Shown one piece after another: positions 36,886 to 45,387 of a stretch of DNA of 64,000 nt. A program made the position numbers and the translations under genes. The DNA is from Maritimibacter sp. DP1N21-5 (GTDB taxonomy: Bacteria > Pseudomonadota > Alphaproteobacteria > Rhodobacterales > Rhodobacteraceae): contig NZ_JAHUZF010000006.1 of NCBI RefSeq assembly GCF_019218295.1, forward strand, positions 558,001 through 622,000, in the 5' to 3' direction. Every line of letters starts with the position of its first letter. Within the stretch, counting starts at the first letter, position 1. The notes beneath the pieces are model-generated. The model saw nothing but the letters and a program-made list of their open reading frames with translations, ran no database searches and was not told the DNA's origin.

Positions 36886-37647
36886 CTACATCTGGCCGCC
36901 CGCGATCTCGATCGTCTGGCCGTTCACGCTTTCCGATCCCGGTGCGCAGAGCCACATGGCGCAGGCGGCGATCTCGGAGGGCTGCAACAGGCGCTTGTGC
37001 CGGTTTACGTCGCGCATCATCGCCATGGCGCTTTCGCGGTCGCCGCCGATGCGCTCCGAGATCGCATCGACATTGCGCGTCACGATGTCGGTGTCCACAT
37101 AGGCCGGGCAGATCGCGTTGAAGGTAAGGCCCTTGCCGAGGTAATCTTCGGACAGCGACCGGATGAGGCCGATGACGCCGTGTTTCGAAGCGGAATAGGC
37201 CCCGGCACCCTTGAGCCCGCGCACCCCCGCGATGGAGGAAATCGCGATGACGCGGCCCCAGTCGGCGGCTTCCATGTCGTCGAGACACTCGCGTATGGTC
37301 AGGAAAACGCCGTCGAGGTTCGTGGCCATGACCCGGCGCCAGAGCTCGAGCGGGGTCTTCGACACCTTGCGGCCCTCGGCGATGCCGGCGTTGGCGACGA
37401 CGATGGTGATCGGGCCGTGGGCTTCGCGGGCGGCGGCGACAGCGTCGTGGACAGACGCCTCGTCGGTCACGTCCATGACCTGAGGGAAGAGGTTGGGGTC
37501 GTCGCGGGTCGCTTCCTCCAGCACCTCGGCGCGTCGCCCGGTGACAGTGACCTTCGCGCCCGTTTCGGCCAGCGACCGTGCGATGGCGAGGCCGATGCCC
37601 GTGCCGCCCCCGGTGACCAGGGCGTGTCGTCCTGTGAGATGTGTCAT
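36886..37647 (-). CDS. Short-chain dehydrogenase/reductase (3-hydroxybutyrate dehydrogenase-like)
   Basis: Protein of 253 residues. Classical SDR: cofactor motif VTGGGTGIGLAIA at residues 10-22, structural motif NAGIA, catalytic Ser in AISSIAGVRG, and YSASK (Tyr/Lys). The C-terminal stretch AMWLCAPGSESVNGQTIEIAGG is typical of D-3-hydroxybutyrate dehydrogenase or 3-oxoacyl-ACP-reductase-like enzymes; the substrate is not determined by sequence. Converges on the PACE gene. Confidence 0.9.
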   Translation of the reverse strand: MTHLTGRHALVTGGGTGIGLAIARSLAETGAKVTVTGRRAEVLEEATRDDPNLFPQVMDVTDEASVHDAVAAAREAHGPITIVVANAGIAEGRKVSKTPLELWRRVMATNLDGVFLTIRECLDDMEAADWGRVIAISSIAGVRGLKGAGAYSASKHGVIGLIRSLSEDYLGKGLTFNAICPAYVDTDIVTRNVDAISERIGGDRESAMAMMRDVNRHKRLLQPSEIAACAMWLCAPGSESVNGQTIEIAGGQM

Positions 37648-37751
37648 GTGCGCCTCCCTCGCTGCGTCGGGCTGTGCCGGCGGCGTGCCCGTTGGAGGGT
37701 TAGCACGCGGCCGGACGCATTGGGAAACGACGTGGGGTCAGTCGCGAGGGT

Positions 37752-38810
37752 TCAGGCCGCGCAGGCCAGTTCCCGCAGGTTCCACCGCGTGAGATAGGGG
37801 CGCGCGGGCGGGCCGTAGTTGGCCACGTCCGGGAGCACATGAAGGAGCGAGGCCCTTAGGTGGTCGGGCAGGCCGGCGAGTGCCTCTGGACCAGGGTAGA
37901 AACTCTCGCTCCAGGCGCCGTCCGCGTCGATGATCTGGTGTTCGTCGAAGAGAAGGTGGATGTAGGTCACGCCTCGCGGGCGCGGGACCATACGGACCCC
38001 GCGACCACCGCGCATGGTGGCGGCGTGCTTGGCGCGAATGAGTTGGCCGCCCTCATAGGAGGAAACGTAAAACGCGTGTTGTTGGGATACGCGCATGGGT
38101 TTTTCGTTACCGAAAGCGCCCTCTTCGATCTGGACCGGCAGAAGTGCGGGCGCGTCGCGCAGTTCGCGGGCACAGAAGCGGCGTTTGCCGACCCAGCGCA
38201 GCCTTTGCCAGCCGTTGTCCAGGGTGAGACAGGCGTCGCCAGGCTTGAGCCGCGTCACCGGCACCATGCCGCGCCGAGTGCGGATGCGGGTGCCGGGGGT
38301 GAAACAGGTGACGGGAGCGCCCACGTTGCGGTCGGCGGCGAGGTTCCAGCCACCGTTGAAGATGCTGCTGTATTGGGCCGAGTTGAGTTGGAGCGACCGG
38401 ATCTGACCCGCATCCATGGCGGCCTGATCCGAGTTCGGCTCGCGCTCCGGCACCCAATAGGTGTGTCCGGCGGTGTCCTGCACCAGAACGGCGGTGACGG
38501 TCGCGGTGCTGCCATCCAGATAGGTGATGGTCGCGACATAGTTCATCGCCATGTCGTGCAAGTGGTCGCTGCCGCCGTCGATGCGCCAGGTATCGTTCCG
38601 CGAGTTGGAATCGTAGGAGTCGCGTGTCGCGCCCCCGGCGTAGCCCGTGGAACCGGGGGACATGGTGTGGACGTGATCGCGCAGCGGGTCGGACTGGCTG
38701 CCGAACCGCATGCCCACAAGGGCGCCCGCGTTTTCCGCGTTCGAGTTGCCTTCAAAGGTATCCATGTCGGGCAGGACGCCCAGATAGAACACGTTGAACG
38801 TGGTGGCCAT
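37752..38810 (-). CDS. Hint-domain protein (no RTX repeats)
   Basis: Protein of 352 residues. The N-terminal 165 residues are a beta-rich region of unknown type (MATTFNVFYLGVLPD ... MAMNYVATITYLDGSTATV). The Hint domain spans about 169-310: Cys169 in CFTPGTRIRTRRGMVPV, LKPGDACLTLDNG, and VSQQHAFYVS with His245. It ends with WSESFYPGPEALAGLP, closely similar to the end of the 957-residue protein (ASESFHPGAEGLTAI). The domain may self-cleave at Cys169. It has no signal peptide. Confidence 0.9.
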   Translation of the reverse strand: MATTFNVFYLGVLPDMDTFEGNSNAENAGALVGMRFGSQSDPLRDHVHTMSPGSTGYAGGATRDSYDSNSRNDTWRIDGGSDHLHDMAMNYVATITYLDGSTATVTAVLVQDTAGHTYWVPEREPNSDQAAMDAGQIRSLQLNSAQYSSIFNGGWNLAADRNVGAPVTCFTPGTRIRTRRGMVPVTRLKPGDACLTLDNGWQRLRWVGKRRFCARELRDAPALLPVQIEEGAFGNEKPMRVSQQHAFYVSSYEGGQLIRAKHAATMRGGRGVRMVPRPRGVTYIHLLFDEHQIIDADGAWSESFYPGPEALAGLPDHLRASLLHVLPDVANYGPPARPYLTRWNLRELACAA

Positions 38811-38950
38811 TCTAGCCTCTTGGTCTTGGCTTACCGGGGCGTTGGGTCTCGGACCCGGTGTCAGAGGCCCGTGTCACATCCCATTGCGGCAGGATCGTGA
38901 AATCTGTGGGAGAATTCTGTGCTAGGGTCCGGTCCGTCCTGAGTGTCCCA

Positions 38951-39496
38951 ATGTCCTTCGGCACTTTGCTCGATGCTGCGCTTGCAGAAGAAACAATATT
39001 CGTCAATAAAGCGATCTGGAGAAATAAAGTTGCGCGAGGGATTCTGCTGCTGCGCGAAATTGACATACCGCCGCTCTGGCTCGTGATCTGCCTTGGTCTG
39101 GCTTTCGCGCTGGACCGGGCCGCGATCACGCCCGGCTTCGGGATGCCCTCGCTCCGCTGGCTCGGGGCGGGGCTGGTCGTTATCGGACTGCTCGCGATGC
39201 TAGCCGCCGTGATCGAGTTGCTTCGCAGGCGCACCACCTTCGTGCCGCGCCGTGCGCCGACGGCCTTTGCCGTACGGGGAATCTATCGCCTCAGCCGCAA
39301 CCCGATCTATCTGGGCGATGCGCTGGTGCTGACAGGCGCGATCCTGTGGTGGGATGTGCCGGTGGGCCTTGTGCTCGTGCCGGTCTTCATGTGGTTCATC
39401 ACCCGCCGCTACATTCGGCAGGAAGAGGCAGGATTGATCGCGGCCTTCGGTGACGAGGCGCGGCGATACTTCGAAGATGTACGGCGCTGGTTGTGA
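38951..39496 (+). CDS. ICMT/PEMT-like membrane methyltransferase family protein
   Basis: Protein of about 181 residues with three to four transmembrane helices and the signature RGIYRLSRNPIYLGDALVL followed by the C-terminal FGDEARRYFEDVRRWL, as in the isoprenylcysteine carboxyl methyltransferase/phospholipid methyltransferase family. The start is uncertain: ATG 38951 is used, but conserved homology-like sequence only begins at LLLREIDIPPLWL (from about 39044), and the region before it is unusually AT-rich. Frames also continue upstream to 38858. Substrate unknown. Confidence 0.8.
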   Translation: MSFGTLLDAALAEETIFVNKAIWRNKVARGILLLREIDIPPLWLVICLGLAFALDRAAITPGFGMPSLRWLGAGLVVIGLLAMLAAVIELLRRRTTFVPRRAPTAFAVRGIYRLSRNPIYLGDALVLTGAILWWDVPVGLVLVPVFMWFITRRYIRQEEAGLIAAFGDEARRYFEDVRRWL

Positions 39497-39633
39497 GACA
39501 GCGGGGGACAGGGTAGGGGATAGGTAAGGTCGCATTCGGACCGTGGGCCGTCGCAAGTCGCGACGGGAGCACGGAGTGGAAACAGTGATTGCCGCGAGGA
39601 CAGGTCGCGGCGCCGAGGGAGAAGGACGAAGAC

Positions 39634-41205
39634 GTGAAGATCGGGGTACCGAAGGAAGTCCTCGCGGGCGAGAACCGCGTGGCCATGACGCCCGAATCTG
39701 CGGGCATGCTGCAGAAATTGGGCTATGACTGCTTGATCGAGACGAAGGCGGGGGAAGCTGCCGGGTTCGCGGATGCGCTTTACGAAGCGGCAGGCGTGAC
39801 AGTGGTGAAGACCACGGCGGCGCTGTGGAAAGAGGCCGACATCATCGCCAAGGTGCGCATCCCGACGGAGGCCGAACTCAAGCGACTGACGGCGGACAAG
39901 ACGCTGATCACCTTCTTCAATCCCGGCGGCAACGCCGAGGGGCTGGAGGCCGCCAAGGCCAAGGGGGCCACCGTCATCGCGATGGAGATGGTGCCGCGGA
40001 TTTCGCGCGCGCAGAAGATGGATGCGCTGTCGTCAATGGCGAACATCGCGGGCTACCGTGCCGTGATCGAGGCGGGCAACAACTTCGGCCGCTTTTTCAC
40101 CGGTCAGGTGACCGCCGCCGGTAAAGTGCCGCCGGCCAAGGTGCTGGTCGTTGGCGCCGGCGTGGCCGGTCTTGCGGCCGTGGGCACCTCGGTGTCGCTG
40201 GGCGCGATCACCTACGCCTTTGACGTGCGACCGGAAGTGGCCGAGCAGGTCGAATCCATGGGGGCCGAGTTCGTCTATCTCGACTTCGAGGAAGAGCAGG
40301 CCGATGGCGCCGCGACGGGTGGCTACGCCGCCGTATCCTCGCCCGAGTTCCGCGAAGCCCAGCTCGCCAAGTTCCGCGAGCTCGCACCGGACATGGACAT
40401 CGTGATCACCACGGCGCTCATTCCGAACCGCGAAGCGCCGAAGCTCTGGCTCGAGGACATGGTCAAGGCGATGAAGCCGGGCTCCGTGATCGTCGACCTC
40501 GCCGCTGAGAAGGGCGGGAACGTCGAAGGCACGGTGATGGACGAGAAGGTCGTGACCGACAACGGCGTGACCATCGTGGGCTACACCGACTTCCCGAGCC
40601 GGATGGCGACGCAGTCCTCGACGCTCTATGCCAACAACATCCGTCACATGATGACCGATCTGACCCCCGAGAAGGACGGCAAGATTAACGTCAACATGGA
40701 AGACGACGTGATCCGGGGCGCGACGGTGACCCATGCGGGCGAGATCACCTTCCCGCCGCCGCCGCCCAAGGTTCAGGCCATCGCGACGCAGAAACGCGAG
40801 AAGCCCAAAGAGCTGACCGCGGAAGAGAAAAAGGCCAAGGAGGTCGCGGCCTTCAAGGCGCAGACGCGCAATCAGGTCACGCTTCTCGCCGTCGGCGGTG
40901 CGCTGATCCTGCTCGCGGGTCTCTTCGCACCCGCGAGCTTCATGCAGCACTTCATCGTCTTCGTGCTGGCGGTCTTCGTCGGTTTCCAGGTGATCTGGGG
41001 CGTCGCGCATTCGTTGCACACGCCGCTGATGGCCGTCACGAACGCGATCTCGTCGATCATTATTCTGGGCGCGCTGATGCAGATCGGATCGGGCAGCTTC
41101 CTGGTGATCGTTCTCGCCGCGCTGTCGGTCTTCATGGCTGGCATCAACATCTTCGGCGGCTTCCTCGTCACGCGGCGCATGCTCGCCATGTTCCAGAAAT
41201 CGTAA
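39634..41205 (+). CDS. pntA: NAD(P) transhydrogenase subunit alpha
   Basis: Protein of 523 residues starting at GTG 39634 ([15 protein letters not shown]), preceded by gagggagaaggac. The NAD-binding domain I ([23 protein letters not shown] at about 170-192) and a C-terminal membrane domain IIa with four hydrophobic segments (from about residue 420) are fused, as in the two-subunit enterobacterial form. PntAB uses the proton gradient to reduce NADP+ with NADH. pntB follows after 14 bp. Confidence 0.97.
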   Translation: MKIGVPKEVLAGENRVAMTPESAGMLQKLGYDCLIETKAGEAAGFADALYEAAGVTVVKTTAALWKEADIIAKVRIPTEAELKRLTADKTLITFFNPGGNAEGLEAAKAKGATVIAMEMVPRISRAQKMDALSSMANIAGYRAVIEAGNNFGRFFTGQVTAAGKVPPAKVLVVGAGVAGLAAVGTSVSLGAITYAFDVRPEVAEQVESMGAEFVYLDFEEEQADGAATGGYAAVSSPEFREAQLAKFRELAPDMDIVITTALIPNREAPKLWLEDMVKAMKPGSVIVDLAAEKGGNVEGTVMDEKVVTDNGVTIVGYTDFPSRMATQSSTLYANNIRHMMTDLTPEKDGKINVNMEDDVIRGATVTHAGEITFPPPPPKVQAIATQKREKPKELTAEEKKAKEVAAFKAQTRNQVTLLAVGGALILLAGLFAPASFMQHFIVFVLAVFVGFQVIWGVAHSLHTPLMAVTNAISSIIILGALMQIGSGSFLVIVLAALSVFMAGINIFGGFLVTRRMLAMFQKS

Positions 41206-41219
41206 GGGGGTAGGGGATT

Positions 41220-42695
41220 ATGGAATACGGATTCACGACGGCGGCCTATGTGGTCGCGGCGGTCCTCTTCATCCTCGCGCTGGGCGGCCTCTCGGGGCAG
41301 GAAAGCGCGAAACGCGCCGTTTGGTATGGCATCGTGGGCATGGCGCTTGCCGTGATCGCGACGCTGGTCGGCCCCGGCGCGGGTCTCTGGCTGCTGTCGC
41401 TCGTTCTGATCGCGGCGGGGGGCATCATCGGCTTCTACGTCGCGAAGCGCGTGCAAATGACGGAAATGCCGCAACTCGTCGCGGCGATGCACTCGCTCGT
41501 CGGTCTGGCGGCGGTCTTCGTCGGCTTCAACGCGCATTTCGAGATGATCCGAGTGGCCGAGATCATGGCCTCCGCGCCGACGTCTCTCACCGAAACGGGA
41601 TTGGACGCCTGGCTTCATGACCAGAACTTCGGCACCTTCGCCGGTCTGATCGCGCACAAGACGGCGGCCGAGCTCAATATCCTCAGGATCGAGCTGTTCC
41701 TCGGGATCTTCATCGGTGCGGTGACCTTCACCGGGTCTGTGATCGCCTATGGCAAGCTCGCGGGCAAGGTCAGCTCGCTGGCCAAGAAACTGCCGGGCGG
41801 ACATGTCCTGAACGCGGGGGCCGCGATCATCTCGGTCATCGCGCTCATCTGGTACTTCAACACGGGCACCTTCCTGCCGCTCGCGATAATGACGCTCCTC
41901 GCGCTCTTCATCGGGTATCACCTGATCATGGGGATCGGCGGGGCCGACATGCCGGTCGTGGTGTCGATGCTCAACTCGTATTCGGGCTGGGCGGCGGCTG
42001 CCATCGGCTTCTCGCTCGGCAATGACCTCCTCATCGTGGTCGGTGCGTTGGTGGGCTCGTCGGGTGCGATCCTGTCCTACATCATGTGCAAGGCGATGAA
42101 CCGTTCGTTCATCAGCGTCATCCTCGGTGGCTTCGGCGGCACCTCTGGCCCCGCGATGGAAATCGAGGGCGAGCAGAAGCCGATCGACGCCGACAGCGTG
42201 GCGCAGGCCTTGAAAGAGGCGGACTCCGTGGTGATCGTGCCCGGCTACGGCATGGCCGTGGCGCAGGCGCAGGGGGCGGTTTCGGACCTCACCTCCAAGC
42301 TGCGTTCGCAGGGCAAATCCGTGCGCTTCGCGATCCACCCCGTGGCGGGCCGTCTGCCAGGGCACATGAACGTGCTTCTGGCCGAGGCCAAAGTGCCCTA
42401 CGACATCGTGCTCGAAATGGACGAGATCAACGACGACTTCCCGTCCACGGACGTGGTCATCGTCATCGGCTCGAACGATATCGTGAACCCGGCCGCGCAG
42501 GAAGATCCGAACAGCCCCATCGCCGGGATGCCGGTTCTCGAAGTCTGGAAGGCCAAGCAGGTCTTCGTGTCCAAACGCGGGCAGGGCACCGGTTACTCGG
42601 GCATCGAGAACCCGCTGTTCTACAAGGACAACACACGCATGTTCTACGGCGATGCCAAGGACAGCGTGTCGAGCCTGCTGCCGCTGATCTCCTGA
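41220..42695 (+). CDS. pntB: NAD(P) transhydrogenase subunit beta
   Basis: Protein of 491 residues. The N-terminal membrane domain IIb has eight or nine helices; the C-terminal NADP-binding domain III includes [15 protein letters not shown] and [22 protein letters not shown] and ends [11 protein letters not shown]. Shares a transcript with pntA and is closed by a strong terminator at 42715. Confidence 0.97.
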   Translation: MEYGFTTAAYVVAAVLFILALGGLSGQESAKRAVWYGIVGMALAVIATLVGPGAGLWLLSLVLIAAGGIIGFYVAKRVQMTEMPQLVAAMHSLVGLAAVFVGFNAHFEMIRVAEIMASAPTSLTETGLDAWLHDQNFGTFAGLIAHKTAAELNILRIELFLGIFIGAVTFTGSVIAYGKLAGKVSSLAKKLPGGHVLNAGAAIISVIALIWYFNTGTFLPLAIMTLLALFIGYHLIMGIGGADMPVVVSMLNSYSGWAAAAIGFSLGNDLLIVVGALVGSSGAILSYIMCKAMNRSFISVILGGFGGTSGPAMEIEGEQKPIDADSVAQALKEADSVVIVPGYGMAVAQAQGAVSDLTSKLRSQGKSVRFAIHPVAGRLPGHMNVLLAEAKVPYDIVLEMDEINDDFPSTDVVIVIGSNDIVNPAAQEDPNSPIAGMPVLEVWKAKQVFVSKRGQGTGYSGIENPLFYKDNTRMFYGDAKDSVSSLLPLIS

Positions 42696-42714
42696 TCCGG
42701 GCACAGCCCAAAGG

Positions 42715-42743
42715 AAAGGCCCCGCATCGCGCGGGGCCTTTTT
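42715..42743 (+). terminator. Intrinsic terminator of pntAB
   Basis: AAAGGCCCCGC (42715-42725) pairs with GCGGGGCCTTT across ATCGC, followed by TT. Confidence 0.92.
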
Positions 42744-42770
42744 GCATCGCACCTCTGATGTCAAAAAAAC

Positions 42771-42796
42771 GTATATACATTCGCTATCCTATAGCG
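42771..42796. promoter_or_regulatory. Palindromes upstream of the RHH gene
   Basis: GTATATAC (42771-42778) and CGCTAT-CCT-ATAGCG (42782-42796) lie in an AT-rich patch 33 bp upstream of the ribbon-helix-helix gene. Small RHH proteins often bind such inverted repeats in their own promoter. Autoregulation is inference. Confidence 0.45.
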
Positions 42797-42828
42797 TAAC
42801 AAGTCGGCACCTGCCGGAAGGAGGCCAT

Positions 42829-43020
42829 ATGGCCAAGAAGGAAAAGACCAAGAAGGACGCTCAGTTGATCGTCAGGATCACGAAGACCGAGCGGGACGCT
42901 TTCGTCGAGCTTTGCGAAGAGCTCGATACGTCGGCGGCTCGTGAGGTGCGGCGGTTCATCCGGGAGTTTCTGGCCCGTCACGAGGACGGCGACACCGCAG
43001 GCGAAACCAAAGCGAAGTAG
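42829..43020 (+). CDS. Small ribbon-helix-helix (CopG/MobC-like) protein
   Basis: Protein of 63 residues from ATG 42829 with an ideal ribosome site (ggaaggaggccat). After a Lys-rich start (AKKEKTKKDA), QLIVRITKTERDAFVELCEEL gives the beta strand and first helix of an RHH fold, and SAAREVRRFIREFL the second helix. It resembles short DNA-binding proteins related to MobC/CopG. First of three closely spaced co-directional genes; the next starts 9 bp downstream. Confidence 0.82.
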   Translation: MAKKEKTKKDAQLIVRITKTERDAFVELCEELDTSAAREVRRFIREFLARHEDGDTAGETKAK

Positions 43021-43029
43021 GAGGCTGCA

Positions 43030-43149
43030 ATGGCCAAGAAATCGAAGATCAAGGCGCTGAAAGCTGAAGTGAAATCCCGCAAGGCGAAGGTCGCCAAGCA
43101 GGAGAAGAAGCTGAAGTCGGCGAAAAAAGCGCTGAAGAAAGCCGCCTGA
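43030..43149 (+). CDS. 39-residue Lys-rich coiled-coil peptide
   Basis: ATG 43030 after taggaggctgca encodes 39 residues (stop 43147-43149), about half Lys and Ala, with a heptad-like pattern (KALKAEVKSRKAKVAKQEKK). It starts MAKKSK, like the upstream RHH protein MAKKEK. Residues 8-39 align without gaps to residues 132-163 of the next protein, by eye 21 of 32 identical. That homology and the excellent ribosome site make it a probable real gene. It could be a histone H1-like DNA-compacting peptide or a bait for nucleic acids; function unknown. Confidence 0.78.
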   Translation: MAKKSKIKALKAEVKSRKAKVAKQEKKLKSAKKALKKAA

Positions 43150-43200
43150 GGTGGCCGGGGCCGGGCGCGATGTCCGGTCCCCAACTTGCGAGACACGAAC

Positions 43201-43692
43201 ATGCACGAACTATCATCCATTTCCGGGATCGGCCCCGCGATGCTCGCCCAGTTGGCGGGGATCGGGATCAACGATGTCGAAGGGCTGGCGCAGGCCGATG
43301 TGATGCTTCTGACCACCGTGCGGGGCATTTCGCCCGAGCGGGCGGAAGCCTTCAAGGCCGAGGCGCGGGTGATCCTCACCGCGGCCGAGATCGCGGCGAA
43401 AGCGGTCGGGTCGGATGTCGTCGAAGTCGCGACCGTGACCACCGACGCAGCGTCCCCTGAAACACCGGCGAGCAAGGTCGTCGGGTTCCGCCCCTCGCTG
43501 ATCGAGGGCGGCGAGAAAGCCGCCTCCAAACGCAAATCCGCCGAGCAGGAAAAACCCGAAGCGTACAAGGATAAACCCGGCAAGGCCAGGCGCAAGGCGC
43601 TCAAGGCCGACGTGAAGCTGGCCGAGGCAAAGTTGGCGCGTCAAAAGAAGAAGCTCAAGAAAGCCGAGAAGGCGCTTCGCAAGGCGAAATGA
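43201..43692 (+). CDS. HhH-domain protein with Lys-rich tail
   Basis: Protein of 163 residues from ATG 43201. Residues 1-65 carry helix-hairpin-helix-like motifs (SISGIGPAMLAQLAGIGINDVEGLAQ and TTVRGISPERAEAFKAEA), as in DUF4332/HhH_5-type DNA-binding modules. A linker follows (70-125), then a Lys/Ala coiled-coil tail (126-163) homologous to the 39-residue peptide encoded upstream. The protein therefore looks like a sequence-independent DNA binder. The ribosome site is weak. A TTG at 43186 is an alternative start. Confidence 0.82.
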   Translation: MHELSSISGIGPAMLAQLAGIGINDVEGLAQADVMLLTTVRGISPERAEAFKAEARVILTAAEIAAKAVGSDVVEVATVTTDAASPETPASKVVGFRPSLIEGGEKAASKRKSAEQEKPEAYKDKPGKARRKALKADVKLAEAKLARQKKKLKKAEKALRKAK

Positions 43693-43770
43693 ACAAGGCT
43701 CCGCGCGATGCGGGGCTCTTCACCTATGCGGGATCGCTCCAGACGCAGGCCATTATGGATCCGCACAAGA

Positions 43771-43800
43771 CAAAAGACCCGCGCACCGACGCGGGTCCTT
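43771..43800 (-). terminator. Terminator after the Gly/Asn-repeat gene
   Basis: On the minus strand, GGACCCGC pairs with GCGGGTC and is followed by TTTTGTCTTG. It lies about 27 bp after the stop at 43827 and could also serve the converging HhH gene. Confidence 0.75.
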
Positions 43801-43826
43801 CTCTTGTCGGACGGCGGACCCGCCGG

Positions 43827-44438
43827 TCAGTTGCACCACCACAGGAAACAGGACTGGTTCCCGTTCCCGTTGTTCCCGGAGTTCCCGTTCCCATTGTTGC
43901 CGGAATTGCCGTTTCCGTTGTTCCCCGAGTTGCCGTTCCCGTTGTTTCCCGAGTTCCCGCTATTGCCCGAGTTGCCGTTCGATCCGCCATCGCTCATCCC
44001 GTTCGACCCGGATCCCCAATCGCCGGACCCGTTAGGGTTCTCGCCAGCGTTGCCCACGTCCTTGTCGTTGCCGGGGTTGCCGCCCGAAGAACTGCCGCCA
44101 CTTTCGTTCCCCTCGGAGCCGTTGTCATCGTCCGAGGTCCCGGTCCCCTGCGATCCGCCATCCGTGCTGCCGGCAGGCGTGTCGGACGAGGTATCGGTCA
44201 CGCCGTCGATGGCATCCGGGTCGATGACAATCTGGCCGCGGGTCGCCGAAAGGTCCATCTCCGAAATCGTCGTGAGATAGGAGTCGATCCCGTTTGCGAA
44301 ATTCAGCGCGCCGGAGGAAATGTCGCTGACGACGGTATAGGCCATGAGCATCGAGCCCCCGATAAAGACGACGAAATCGACGGTGATCGCGCCGGATTCA
44401 TCGCGCAGGAAGGAGGTAACTCTGGATTTGAGGGTCAT
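43827..44438 (-). CDS. Pilin-like N terminus with Gly/Asn-rich repeats and CxxxxC tail
   Basis: Protein of 203 residues from ATG 44438, which follows ctgggagtcggac (an in-frame ATG at 44474 has no ribosome site). The N terminus FLRDESGAITVDFVVFIGG resembles the short Flp/TadE-type prepilin motif (positive residues, Gly-Ala, then a Glu/Asp five residues into a hydrophobic helix). A low-complexity Asp/Gly/Ser/Asn region follows, with four tandem 8-residue units (NNGNGNSG) near the end. The last ten residues, QSCFLWWCN, hold two Cys around a hydrophobic-aromatic core. Surface pseudopilin-like anchor or a peptide precursor are both possible. Confidence 0.8.
   Translation of the reverse strand: MTLKSRVTSFLRDESGAITVDFVVFIGGSMLMAYTVVSDISSGALNFANGIDSYLTTISEMDLSATRGQIVIDPDAIDGVTDTSSDTPAGSTDGGSQGTGTSDDDNGSEGNESGGSSSGGNPGNDKDVGNAGENPNGSGDWGSGSNGMSDGGSNGNSGNSGNSGNNGNGNSGNNGNGNSGNNGNGNSGNNGNGNQSCFLWWCN
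43856..43980 (-). repeat. 24-bp tandem repeats inside the Gly/Asn-repeat gene
   Basis: About four to five imperfect copies of a 24-base unit (minus strand) encode the NNGNGNSG units. Copies differ at third codon positions, so the amino-acid repeat is maintained. Confidence 0.85.
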
Positions 44439-44592
44439 GTCGTCCGACTCCCAGAAATTTGCAAAGAAGGCCATTAAGGCAGGGCCGCTCGCGGAACCGG
44501 ATAGGGGGCAACTGTGGCAAGGACCGGGCGCTCACTTGTTCATCCTTCGGAAAGGATGTGACGAAGGAGCCGAAACGGCGTGGGTGACCCGG

Positions 44593-45135
44593 TCAGGCGT
44601 CGCGCCATGTGCCGGGCGCGATCCCCTCAAGCGTCCAGTCGCCCACCCGCCAGCGCACCAGACGCAGGGTCGGAAATCCGGCCGCCGCGGTCATGCGCCG
44701 GACCTGCCGGTTGCGTCCCTCGGTGATGGTAATCTCGATCCAGCGGTCGGGCACGGACTTGCGAAACCGAACCGGTGGGTCGCGCTCCCAAAGCGGGGGC
44801 GGGTCGATCAGGCGCACCACGGCGGGGCGCGTGGGTCCGTCCTTGAGCATGAGCCCCCGGCGCAGGGGATCGAGGTCGGCATTTGTTGGATCGCCCTCGA
44901 TCTGGGCGAGATAGGTCTTGGCCGTCTTGTTGCGCGGGTCGGCGATCCGCGCTTGCAGACGCCCGTCGTCGGTGAGGACCAGAAGCCCCTCGCTGTCACG
45001 GTCCAGACGCCCGGCGGGATAGACTCGCGGCACGTCGATGAAGGCTGACAGCGTCGGACGGGGCGAGGGGCTCTTCTCGTCCGTGAACTGCGACAGCACA
45101 TCGAATGGTTTGTTGAACAGAATGACACGCGACAT
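44593..45135 (-). CDS. rluE: 23S rRNA pseudouridine synthase RluE-like
   Basis: Protein of 180 residues. RsuA/RluE family signature [17 protein letters not shown] with the catalytic Asp, the N-terminal [16 protein letters not shown], and the C-terminal motif [25 protein letters not shown]. There is no S4 domain, consistent with the short RluE subgroup, which modifies a uridine in 23S rRNA domain V. A CATCCTT/AAGGATG hairpin at 44541-44558 follows the gene. It is divergent from the ornithine decarboxylase gene. Confidence 0.93.
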   Translation of the reverse strand: MSRVILFNKPFDVLSQFTDEKSPSPRPTLSAFIDVPRVYPAGRLDRDSEGLLVLTDDGRLQARIADPRNKTAKTYLAQIEGDPTNADLDPLRRGLMLKDGPTRPAVVRLIDPPPLWERDPPVRFRKSVPDRWIEITITEGRNRQVRRMTAAAGFPTLRLVRWRVGDWTLEGIAPGTWRDA

Positions 45136-45387
45136 GTTGCGTTCTTACACGCGTTTCGGCGAGATTTAGCCCCAGCCTGAAAAAAATTTTCCCAAAGAAA
45201 AATTCGGTCTTGATCTGAATCAATTTTCGCCCGATATGCGCACTCAAGACGCCAACGCACGCGCCTCTGGCCACGACCGGCAGACCGAAGACGGTTCGCC
45301 CTAATTCGGATCGGCACGCGTTTATGCAGCGACGGTAACGTCTCCCTTGGAACCTTGGGGTTTTACCCCTGTCTGTCGGAGATTGAC
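45136..45387 (+). promoter_or_regulatory. rluE / ODC intergenic region and ODC leader
   Basis: 252 bp without a gene. It holds a perfect FNR-type palindrome (annotated separately), an AT-rich patch at 45178-45206, and a short GGGG-TTTTA-CCCC hairpin at 45357-45369 just before the ornithine decarboxylase start. Alphaproteobacterial ODC genes are often preceded by the speF leader RNA; I cannot confirm its fold by eye. Confidence 0.45.
45210..45223. promoter_or_regulatory. Perfect FNR/FnrL-type box
   Basis: TTGAT-CTGA-ATCAA matches the FNR consensus TTGAT-N4-ATCAA at every specified position. It is centred about 172 bp upstream of the ornithine decarboxylase start and about 82 bp upstream of the rluE start, so it could serve either. 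DnrD/NnrR-type regulators recognise similar sites. Confidence 0.7.

Noticed and set aside
42829..43149. Toxin-antitoxin pair
   Set aside because: The RHH protein could be an antitoxin, but the neighbouring 39-residue peptide is Lys-rich and homologous to a tail of the next protein, with no toxin-like hydrophobic or RelE/ParE features.
43856..43980. CRISPR-like short repeats
   Set aside because: The 24-bp units are contiguous without spacers and lie in frame within a coding region as an amino-acid repeat.
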